18,341 nucleotides of DNA from Ophiosphaerella korrae (lineage: Eukaryota; Ascomycota; Dothideomycetes; Pleosporales; Phaeosphaeriaceae): assembly GCA_028456385.1 (NCBI GenBank), contig JALNQF010000642.1:1-18341 (forward strand), in the 5' to 3' direction. This document shows, piece after piece, positions 10,990 to 18,341 of this stretch. The first letter of the stretch is position 1; every line of letters begins with the position of its first letter. The notes below the pieces were generated by a model. That model ran no database searches. It was not told the origin of the DNA and worked only from the letters and a program-made list of their open reading frames with translations. The position numbers were made by a program, and so were the translations under genes.

Positions 10990-12540
10990 GAAAGAGACTA
11001 AGTTATAAAAGATATCTAGGTATATAGCTACGTTATATAGAACTAGTTTATTTTCTATTAACTAGTTTTTTACTATAAAGGTAAGAGATCTATATCCTTT
11101 TACTTATATCTTTAACTTACCTACCTATATATAATTATTTAGCTTTAATAAACAATAGTTATATATATAAGTTAGGTTATTTATAATATAGTAGGTTAAA
11201 CTAGAGTCTAGGATAAAGGAATTCTAGAGAGAGTAGGTATTATAAGTATTCTTTATAGTTTTAGTAATAAAAGTACTCTTAATACTTAATATTTACTAGC
11301 TTTCTAGTTAATCTTCTTTATAGATTTTAGTAATCTAAGGTAACTTAGTATATAGTTCTATATAAAGCTTTATTTAATACTTTAACTATCTTCTTATTAG
11401 TCTTTATAAAGTTATATTATACTTACGTTTATAATTAATAAGCTCTTTTAAAGTCTTACTTAGAGTTTACTAATCTAGTACTTTATTAAGATTAATATAG
11501 TAGTAATTACTAAGTTTATAAAGTCTTTTACAAGCTAGGTATTATTTACTTATAGCTTTTTAACTTATTATTTAGTTAATATTAGTATTACTACTACGTG
11601 TACGTTAATTACAAGGTCTACTCTATTTATTAAGTAGTGCGCTATCTACAAGAGAGGCGTCCTTAGTTTTACTCTAAGTAGTATTACTACTAGTAGCGTA
11701 AAGTAAAGTATTATCTACTATAAAAGTAGCTTTACGCCTCTCTATATTTAGGGGATAATATACTATTATATACTTATAATAGCGTTTTATTATCTCTTTC
11801 TAGTTTATACTAAGTAATAGCTTTCTATTATCTTAAAAGGTTATAGACTAAATTAGTACTATATATTTAATAGCTACTAAAAAGTCTTAAGTAATTATAT
11901 TAATTTATAGTAACTCTACTACTTAATATATTTTAGCCTTAGTAGTAGCGTAGTTATACTTAGCTATCTATATATCCTAATTTACTAAGCTTCTTATAAG
12001 CTTAAGTAATTTAAGGTATTTATTATATATACGCTCTTACTTAATATACTTGTTTACGCTAATAGTTTACTTTAGGTTTAATAGCTACTAATATAGAGAT
12101 TAGTTTAGTAAGTAGTATATACGTAGTAGATATAGTAAGACTAAAGATTAGATAAATATTATAATATACTAGAGACTTAACTACTCCTTTTTATACTTGT
12201 ATTAGTTACTATAGTATTACTTAGCTAATATTTTATAGTATTTAAGGTCTTCTTTAAAAGCCTTATAACTAGTAGCTAAGAGTTTAGACTACTACGTAGG
12301 AGTCTTAATACCTAATACTAGAGTATAGTTAGCTATTACTAGAGCTCTAATTAGTTCTAGTCTCTAAATTAGCTAAGTAGAAGATTCTAGGTTAATCTTA
12401 TCCTAAATATTATATACTACGTATCTAGATTATAGTTAAATTATCTATATAGTATAATCTTTATTAGTCCTTAATATTATAGTTAGATTATATTAGGTTA
12501 TACTAGCTATCTTGTTTTAGCTTTAAGTTATAAGAGAGTA
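10990..12540 (-). pseudogene. Copia gag and protease relic (5' part of the polyprotein)
   Basis: This is the first half of the Copia polyprotein, read right to left. The gag-like part near 12100-12270 gives runs such as KEDLKYYKILAK, like fungal Copia Gag. A zinc-knuckle region at about 11490-11545 reads ACKRLYKLSNYYYIN, where the family has CX2CX3HX4C; most Cys and His positions have become Tyr. The retroviral-type aspartic protease site at about 11194-11211 reads LDSSLT where DSGST is expected. The segment ends with LYNVAIYLDIFYNLVSF, matching the conserved N-V-x-Y-V-P-D-x-x-x-N-L-V-S motif that closes the protease domain, and is then cut by the Gypsy insertion at the duplicated agcta. Many TAA/TAG codons replace Gln and Trp. 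The start codon cannot be fixed; 12540 is approximate. Confidence 0.8.
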
Positions 12541-12752
12541 AAAGATTATTACTTTTTAGAGTGCGCTTTAGTTAAAGCTAAGTATAGTACTTAGCTTAAT
12601 TTAAGAGTTGTTAGAGGGCTACTAGAGAGTAAGAGATTTACGCCTTTTTTTTAAAGATACTCGTAGTACTACTAAAGGGTAAGAGAATAGTACTTTTTAC
12701 TAACGCGCGTAGGGCTACTAGAAGGTAAGAGATTAGTACTTTTTACTAATAC
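12528..12752. repeat. Degenerate tandem repeat in the Copia leader
   Basis: Three to four imperfect copies of a unit containing ctactagagggtaagag followed by attagtactttttacta occur at about 12530-12562, 12617-12650, 12670-12703 and 12715-12750. Spacing is uneven (about 45-90 bp) and copies have diverged. One copy keeps an acgcgcg stretch. Confidence 0.6.
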
Positions 12753-12873
12753 TCTTTATAGTACTTAGCTTAATACTTAGCTTAATACTTAAGTTAATAC
12801 TTAAGTTAATACTTAAGTTAATATAAGTAGATACTAGTTTACTTAACTTAGTTAAAGTAGTAAGACTTTTAAT
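12545..12873 (-). other. Copia leader between 5' LTR and gag, with tandem repeats
   Basis: This untranslated leader lies just downstream of the 5' LTR. It contains five 12-bp tandem units and three to four degenerate copies of a longer unit (separate entries). The primer-binding site should lie at about 12855-12873, but no tRNA complement is recognisable after RIP. Confidence 0.55.
12763..12822. repeat. Minisatellite, 5 x 12 bp
   Basis: Two units of acttagcttaat are followed by three of acttaagttaat, exactly head to tail. The variant unit differs at one internal position and creates the palindrome cttaag. It lies in the Copia leader. Confidence 0.9.
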
Positions 12874-13345
12874 TATTAGATTTAAAAGAAGTTATAGTAG
12901 TTTAATAAAAAGGCTTTTTTGTAATAGCTATATAAAGGCCTTATTAGAGAAAGATACTAAAGCTTTTAGAAAAGCCTTTTTTTAGATTAATTACTTATAA
13001 CTTAATAGTACTAGGTATAAACTAAGTAGATTAATTCTACTATTTATCTCTAGCCTTACGCTCTATCTATATATCTATAATGTAGTAGTCTTAGCTAAGT
13101 CTCTTAAGATAGTAGTAAGCTAGATCCTTAATACTTCTTCTATTAAGGTGCTAGTTTCTTTATTATATTAGTTATACTAACGTAGTCTATCTCCTTATAT
13201 ATAAGATTCTTTATTTAATTCCTTTATTTATAAAGGTTAAAGCTATAATCCTTTTAGCTATAGTAAAGTTAGTAGCTTAGCAATTGTATATATAATTGCG
13301 TATCTAATTATATATTAAGTATCTAATCGTATAACTTATCTAATA
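12874..13345 (-). repeat. Copia 5' LTR (right copy)
   Basis: This 472-bp partner of 268-739 has the same 8-bp terminal inverted repeat. It is immediately followed by the target duplication gtagt. It would have held the element's promoter. It keeps some CA, TG and CG dinucleotides that are TA in the other copy, and vice versa, so the two copies mutated independently. Confidence 0.95.
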
Positions 13346-13350
13346 GTAGT
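13346..13350. other. Target-site duplication, right copy (Copia)
   Basis: The sequence gtagt directly follows the right LTR and equals 263-267. Setting one copy aside restores a continuous transposase reading frame across the junction. Confidence 0.9.
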
Positions 13351-14480
13351 AAGCTTTATATAAAATCTTAGCTACTATAAGTACTTAGTTTAAAATAGTA
13401 TAGTATATAAAGGCTATATATAAAAAAGCTAATAAAGATATTTATAACTTTAATAAAGTTAACTTTATAATAAAAAAGATTGTAACTTAGCTTATTATAA
13501 TAAAGTTAAAGAAAAAAAGTAGGTTAAAAGCTATCTAGCTTAGTAATTACTAAAATTAATACTACTAGCTAAGTAGTTTTACTATTCTTTATCTTTACTA
13601 GTAAGTACTACTTTTTTACTTAGTATAAAGATAACTATATTTTATAAGACTAGGCTATTAGAAATATTAATAATAGCTAGATAATAAATAAGCTAGCTAT
13701 TACCTAGCTTAAGTACTTTAATAAGTATATAAAAAACTAAGTAGTTAGTATAAATTAGCTACTTATACTTAATAGTTTTAAGAGCTACTACTCTTTTAAG
13801 TTTAATAAAATCTATAAAGAAAATAAAATCTATATACTTTATATACTAACTTACTTATTTTACTTATATTAGCTTTTTAATATATACTACTTCTTTTTAT
13901 TAAAGAAAGTATATAGCTATTAAATTAAAAGCTTAATTTAGAATAATATTAATTATATTACTAAACTTAAATTCTTACTAGCTTTTTATATAGCTTTTAA
14001 CTAAGCCTTTATAAAATTAAATATTTACTTAGCTTTTTAAGCTACTAGCTTTATTTTAATTTTACTAAAAGTAGTTAGTTTAAAACTTAATATCTAGCTC
14101 TATATACTTACTCTAGCTACTCTAGCTTTACTAGAAGCTTTCTAAGTAGCTTATATACTAAGTAATATATATAAGCTAAAAGCTTAGTTAATACTTATTT
14201 ATAAGTATATATACTAGTATAAAAGATTATTACTAGTATTAATTATTAATATAATTAATTAACTTAAAAAGATAGCTTATATAATAATACTAGAAGCTAA
14301 GTTAATATATAATTAGATTTCTAGTCTTAAAAGAGCTAATAATATAGCTAGAAAGTATAAATTATAAAAAAAAAGTAGATTTAGAAAAAAAAAAGTTTTA
14401 ATAAAAAGATAAAAAAAGATATAATTCTTTAACTAAAAGCTAATTACTAGATTAATTATAAATAGTATAAAAATAAGTAG
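13351..14480 (+). pseudogene. Fot1/pogo-like (Tc1-mariner superfamily) DDE transposase relic, main part
   Basis: This is a cut-and-paste transposase catalytic domain. On the plus strand it reads WFKIVQ-type sequence (Trp codon now TAG), then DIYNFNKVNF at 13437-13466 for D-I-Y-N-F-D-E-T-G-F. Next come FFIF, WYKDN-like and a relic of E-N-G-W (Trp now TAG) near 13670-13685, LLILNSFKSY near 13759-13788 for L-L-I-L-D-G-H-x-S-H, and LFNIYYFFLLKKVYS near 13873-13917 for Q-P-L-D-V-G-C-F-x-P-L-K-x-x-Y. Then follow KLKFLLAFYIAFN.AFIK and SLKRANNIARKYKL with a Lys/Arg-rich tail, as in Fot1-like proteins. All three catalytic Asp codons (about 13452, 13771, 13879) are now AAT (Asn). A frame change, possibly a small deletion, lies near 13545-13560. 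Terminal inverted repeats were not found; the left end is probably outside the window. Confidence 0.82.
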
Positions 14481-16089
14481 TATTTAAGCTTAAGTTTCTT
14501 AGGTTATATATACTATAAAAAGTATAAAGAAACTAGGTATAACTTATATATATATATAAAATAATATAGTAGATACTACTTAATTTAATATATTAATATA
14601 TCTATACTACGTTACTTTATTATTAAGTTATATATTTAAATAAGTATATAGAGTTAGTAAAGTATATAACTTAATTATATATATAACTTACTTACTACTT
14701 ATATTACTAAAGTTATATACTTATACTTTTATTTATTTTTAAAAATATACTACTATCTATATACTAAGAGTATATTATTAAGCTTTATAAACTTTACTAT
14801 TTATACTATTATATAAAAGATAGTAGCTTAACTTAACTTATAAATATACTATATAGCTAGTAAATTACTTATAGATATTTATATTCTTTAATTTAATAGT
14901 TATTTTATTTAACTTATTTTATAATCTTTAAAAATTAAGTAGTTTTTAATTAATAATTTCTTTTTATTTTTAATTATTTTTTAGTTCTTTTTACTTTTTT
15001 TTTTAGCTAAGCTTCTTACTAGTATAAAAGAGTACTCTTTTTATACTAAATTAATAGTTTTACTTATATAATTAAAATAAACTCTTATATTATTTAAATT
15101 ACTTAATATATACTTAATATAATTTAACTAATCTAATAAAAACTTTTTTTATAAAGTTTTTAGAACTACTTTATTAATTTCTTAATCTACTATTATTAGA
15201 ACTAGTTATTTTAAAATTATAAGCTTTATTTAAAGCCTAAAGAAATTACTAAATAGTAAATAGATTTTTTTCTAAGGTTTTATTATTAGAAGAGAAAATT
15301 AGCTAATTATTAAAGAAAAGTAAAATAGAATTAAAAATACTTAGAATAGATAATAATACTAAATAAAGTAAAATTAATAATAAAACTTCTATAGATTAGA
15401 TTTACTTACTTATTATATTTAAATCTATACTCTTAGGATTATATTATAATTATAGTTTTAAAATATTAGTAAATAAATCTATAAAAAAAAGAAAACTATA
15501 ATATAAGACGCTTAGAACTTTAGAATTAAGTATAAAAATTAAGTATTTAGAAATTAAGACTAAGTAGAAGTATACTATAATTAAAGATTAAAGGTTTACT
15601 ACTTATAGAAGCTAGAGATATAAGATTAGAAGCTAAAGAAAAGCTACTTTTAATCTTAATAGGAAGAATATTAATTAGTGTAAATCTAAGAAGTTTTTTA
15701 ATAGTAGTAATTAGTAAATTAATTAATTTTAAAAGAAAAAAAGATTAGAGCTTACTATTTTAGATTATAGCTAAGTATTTTAGTAGATTTTTATATAATA
15801 TACTTTAAGCTTATAAAGTATAAGCTATATAACTTAACTAATTATAAATTAAGCTAAGAGTATAAAATAATAATACTTAACTCTAAAGTAAATATAAGTA
15901 AAAAGTAAAATTAATACTTAAATAATTTAATCTTAAGAAGTATATAGTAAAAAAGATGTACTAAGAAGAAGATTATTTAATCCTAAGATTACTTACTAGA
16001 GTAATTAAGAACTAAATAATTAGTCTTACTAATTCTTAAGTATATAGAGTTAATTATATATAGTATTATACTTAGATAGTAGTTTAATT
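14481..16089. other. AT-rich degenerate DNA without assignable genes
   Basis: This stretch is very poor in G and C and almost without CpG. It has homopolymer-rich segments such as the T-run near 14990-15003. The first part may hold the 3' end of the Fot1-like element: a possible zinc-knuckle-like relic near 14500-14540 cannot be confirmed. A 13-bp inverted pair aagtatataactt / aagttatatactt lies near 14660-14722, a weak candidate for structure in such AT-rich DNA. Neither strand yields a recognisable protein. Confidence 0.6.
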
Positions 16090-16134
16090 AACTTCTTACT
16101 TATATAAAGATTATTCTTTAAGCTTCTACTTTCT

Positions 16135-16598
16135 ATTATAAGTAGTAACTACTACTATAGTAATAGTAGTATCTATAAGTATAGTAGTAGTAAGATTTTA
16201 GGTAGAAGTAAGAGTAAGTATAAAAGTAAGTATAAAAGTAAGTATAAGTATAAATATAGGTGTAGGTAGAAGTAGTAAAAGAAGTTAAAGAGCTAAAGTC
16301 TCTTCTAACTCTATAACCTTACTAAGTTATATATAGAAAGTCTTATTATAAGTACGTATTAGTATATATACTAGTCTAGGTAGTAGAATACTAAGCTTAA
16401 GTAAGCTTAGGCTCTTATTTTACTACGTAATAAGTTCTTTAGAGAGCTTTAAGCTCCCTCTTAGGAACCTTATAAGATTAGGTAGTAATAAGAGTAATAG
16501 TAGCGTAATAGGTAATTATAAGGCTATAATATAAGTTAGTTAATAGATATTAGATAAAGAGCTAGAGAAGCTTTTTTAAATTAACTTATATAAGAACG
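16135..16598. repeat. Inverted repeat, left arm
   Basis: This is the inverted partner of 17345-17715. The similarity ends close to 16598, where the 1-158-type repeat begins. Confidence 0.8.
16150..16275. repeat. Low-complexity purine/T repeat
   Basis: Imperfect 12-bp units of the form gtaagtataaaa recur at about 16211-16245, flanked by gtagtagta-like runs (16150-16195 and 16260-16275). It corresponds to the low-complexity part of the minus-strand coding relic. Confidence 0.75.
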
Positions 16599-16605
16599 TG
16601 TTACA

Positions 16606-16763
16606 AGATATAAGCTTAAGAATAAGTAGGAGATAATTATTAATTAAAGAGCTATTTAAGCTAGGCTACTTATATATAGTAGAGTAGCTTAAATAGCTTA
16701 TATAGCTCGCTTACTACTATAGGCTTACTTAAATTATATAGAGTAAAGCTCTAACTTACAATA
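16606..16763 (+). repeat. Direct repeat, right copy
   Basis: This is the partner of 1-158. Homology stops at about 16763, where this copy continues tactctctagg and the left copy continues ctactagctat. On the minus strand it lies immediately upstream of, and may be continuous with, the unknown coding relic at 16090-16605. Confidence 0.85.
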
Positions 16764-17044
16764 TACTCTCTAGGTAAGCTACGTAGTAAAGCTATTTAAT
16801 AAGTTTTATAATAGTTATCTAAACTTAGTTAAAAACACTTTTACCTATAATTCTATTTGTTTTAGGCTTATATACGAGTACTAAGCGCTTATACGCTACG
16901 CGTAGTATATTTAGAGTTTTCTTAGCCTTGTAAACTCTTTAGTAACTATTATTATAGCTATTGTAAGTTGCTATTTTAAAAGCTTTTAAAGCTTACTTTT
17001 TATATTAGTAATTATTATACTAACTTGTTCTTATAGAGTAAAGC
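16764..17044. other. Gap between repeats, nothing assigned
   Basis: Between the 158-bp repeat and the plus-strand relic there are 281 bp of degenerate DNA with a few CpG-containing patches (16885-16910). It may hold the upstream part of the relic, but no motif is recognisable. Confidence 0.5.
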
Positions 17045-17094
17045 TAAGAAAGCTACTTATACTTATATATCTTGCTCCTATACTACTTCTAAAG

Positions 17095-17136
<42 letters not shown>

Positions 17137-17150
17137 AGAAGAAGAAGAAG
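17095..17150. repeat. Microsatellite (CTA)n followed by (AGA)n
   Basis: About 13 perfect CTA units are followed directly by about five AGA/GAA units. In the frame of the surrounding relic they give poly-Thr then poly-Lys. Original units may have differed, since RIP would turn CCA or CAA-type codons into CTA or TAA. Confidence 0.9.
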
Positions 17151-17344
17151 TATACTAAAAAGACTCTAGTACTATAGATACTCTTACTCTTACTCTCTTA
17201 TACTTCTTCTCCTAAAGGGGTTATAGGTACTTTCTATAAAGAGCTCTACCTCTACTATACTCGTAGCACGTTAGTAAGCTACTCTAATAAGAGCTACTAT
17301 AACTCCTTTAAAGAGGGGGTTTAGCGTTATATACGCTATACTAC

Positions 17345-17715
17345 TAGTAGCTATAGCTACGTTTCTATATAAGTTAATTTAAAAAACTACTCTAGCTCTT
17401 TAATTTAATATTAGTTAACTAACTTATATTATAGCTCTAAGATTACTTACTACGCTACTATTACCTTTATTACTACCTAGGCCTATAAGGCTCTAGAGAG
17501 GGAGCTTAAGGCTCTCTAAAAGACTTTCTATATACTACTTAGTAAAGTTATAGAAGAGACTCTAGGTCCTTAGACTCTTTTACTACTTTTACCTCTACTT
17601 CTACTTTAGCTTATACTTATACCTATACTTACTCTTACTCTTACCTCTACTTACAACTTTACTACTACTATACTCGCTAATACTACTTTTATAATAAAGG
17701 CTATTACTACTCTAC
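17345..17715. repeat. Inverted repeat, right arm
   Basis: The reverse complement matches about 16135-16598, for example ttaaattaacttatata, then tagtaataa.aggtaatagtagcgta and cttaagctccctct. The similarity is imperfect, with substitutions and at least one gap of about 90 bp. The arms are about 750 bp apart. Confidence 0.8.
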
Positions 17716-18341
17716 TAGCTAAAGACGCTTAAGTTAAAAAAGCTTTTATACGTTGTCTACGCGTAAAAGCGCTTTTTAATAAGTTTATTAATCTTATATT
17801 TTAAATAGATACTTTATTTTAAGCTTAGCTCTAAGCTTTAGCTTTACGCTTTAGCGCTTTAATTTAAAGACTTCTTTATAGCTTTATAATCTACTTTTAT
17901 AATTTTTATAACTTAAGCTTAGCTTTAAATCTTTTAAACTACTACTCTAGGAAGTACTTAGTTAGGCTATCTACTAGTATCTTGCTTATTAGTATATAAA
18001 AGACTTAAAATAAGCCTCTAGTATACTCTTATCTTAGCTACATATTCTATATATCTACGTAACGTAAGTACGTTGTTACTCTCTTATTTTTACCTATAAC
18101 AAGTCTAATTATTTACTAATTATTATAGAAAATTATCTAAGTAGCTCCTAGGTCTAATATAAACTCTTAAAAGAGCCTTTTTAGTACTATTACCTCTTTG
18201 CTTACGTACTTAAGCGCAAGTAGCTTAGCTTTAGTAGTAGAAGTAGTTACTATAGCTTGTTGCGCTACCTTTTATATTACTACTCTACTAAAGAGTATTA
18301 TAATATAGCTATAAGATAAGTAGCGCGTTACTAAATTATTA

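Larger units (their letters stand above)
268..13345 (-). mobile_element. Ty1/Copia LTR retrotransposon, RIP-degraded, interrupted by a nested Gypsy element
   Basis: The element is bounded by two 472-bp direct LTRs with no apparent indels between them. It is flanked by a perfect 5-bp target duplication, gtagt, at 263-267 and 13346-13350. LTR ends are the inverted pair TATTAGAT...ATCTAATA, consistent with TG...CA ends after RIP. A purine tract next to the left LTR, when read on the minus strand, puts the 5' LTR on the right. Domain order on the minus strand is gag, protease, integrase, reverse transcriptase, RNase H, which is the Copia order. Without the nested element and one extra target copy it is about 6.05 kb, a normal Copia size. 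It is inactive: every domain carries stops. It sits inside a Fot1/pogo-like transposase relic. Confidence 0.95.
16090..16763 (-). pseudogene. Unrecognised coding relic, minus-strand copy
   Basis: The minus strand here aligns with the plus strand at about 17345-17715, forming an inverted duplicate. Shared translated pieces include VNLK, then LTNLYYS, TYYATIT and RELKAL, which suggests an old protein-coding sequence shared by both. The distal part becomes low-complexity (tacttacttt-type repeats), where the other copy is rich in Leu/Thr, probably former Pro/Ala. This copy has an extra segment of about 90 bp near 16345-16435 relative to the other. The product is not recognised. Boundaries are approximate, and the 16606-16763 part is less certain. 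Confidence 0.45.
17045..18341 (+). pseudogene. Unrecognised coding relic, plus-strand copy, runs off the window
   Basis: One plus-strand frame reads with few interruptions, all TAA/TAG. It starts with AKKATYTYISCSYTTSK, then a Thr run encoded by the trinucleotide repeat, a Lys run, GVIGTFYKELYLYYTRSTLV, SYSNKSYYNSFKEGV, AYKALERELKAL, a Leu/Thr/Tyr low-complexity segment, and KKAFIR.LRVKALFNKFINLIF. From about 17720 it continues, in the same style, to the edge. It keeps more CpG and more G+C than 13.4-16 kb. No domain is recognised. It could be the gag-like gene of another element or a host gene caught by RIP; the inverted relative at 16090-16763 favours a repeat. Confidence 0.45.

Noticed and set aside
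12763..12822. CRISPR-like or iteron array.
   Set aside because: Units are contiguous 12-bp repeats with no spacers, inside a retrotransposon leader.
14660..14722. Terminal inverted repeats of the Fot1-like transposon.
   Set aside because: The 13-bp inverted pair is local (loop about 38 bp) and not paired with anything at the left end, and such matches are expected in DNA this AT-rich.
1..16763. Calling the outer 158-165 bp repeats definite LTRs of a fourth retrotransposon.
   Set aside because: The termini are only TGT...ATA with no good inverted match, no polypurine tract is next to either copy, the left end is outside the window, and the left copy seems to merge with transposase sequence.
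1..18341. A mitochondrial or AT-rich bacterial genome as the source.
   Set aside because: LTR retrotransposons with chromodomain, Fot1-like transposase and TA-for-CA/TG replacement fit fungal nuclear DNA. No rRNA, tRNA or respiratory genes were seen.

Overview
The window is one block of degenerate, nested transposable elements from a filamentous ascomycete-type fungal genome (Pezizomycotina inferred; species not identifiable). TpA is extremely common while CpA and TpG are rare. Both LTR pairs differ almost only by C/T and G/A transitions. Former coding frames are full of TAA/TAG where family alignments expect CAA/CAG (Gln) or TGG (Trp). This is the classic signature of repeat-induced point mutation (RIP), and no intact gene remains. 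All family calls come from reading translated motifs by eye, with no database search.

Layout. (1) The outermost recognisable layer is a Fot1/pogo-like (Tc1-mariner superfamily) transposase relic on the + strand. It is split into about 160-262 (possibly beginning left of the window) and 13351-14480. (2) A Ty1/Copia LTR retrotransposon on the - strand, 268-13345, lies inside that transposase. It has two 472-bp LTRs, TA(TG)...TA(CA) termini and a 5-bp target duplication, gtagt. Its polyprotein relic runs gag, protease, integrase, reverse transcriptase, RNase H. (3) A Ty3/Gypsy chromovirus-like element on the - strand, 3958-10984, lies inside the Copia pol gene between protease and integrase. It has two 430-bp LTRs and the 5-bp duplication agcta. 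Its relic runs gag with zinc knuckle, protease, RT, RNase H, integrase, chromodomain, then an unassigned tail, polypurine tract and 3' LTR. The reading frames of both interrupted genes can be followed across the insertions once one target-site copy is set aside, so the order of events is Fot1-like, then Copia, then Gypsy.

Right side. From 14481 to about 16090 the DNA is very AT-rich debris with no assignable feature. From about 16090 to the window end there are two divergent, inverted copies of an unrecognised degraded coding sequence (- strand 16090-16763; + strand 17045 to the edge). A 158-bp segment at 16606-16763 is repeated directly at 1-158, so this repeat brackets the whole nest.

Nothing here looks like a functional new system. 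The points of interest are the readable insertion history, the loss of catalytic codons in all three elements, the unexplained tail of the Gypsy element, and the inverted unknown coding relics at the right edge.
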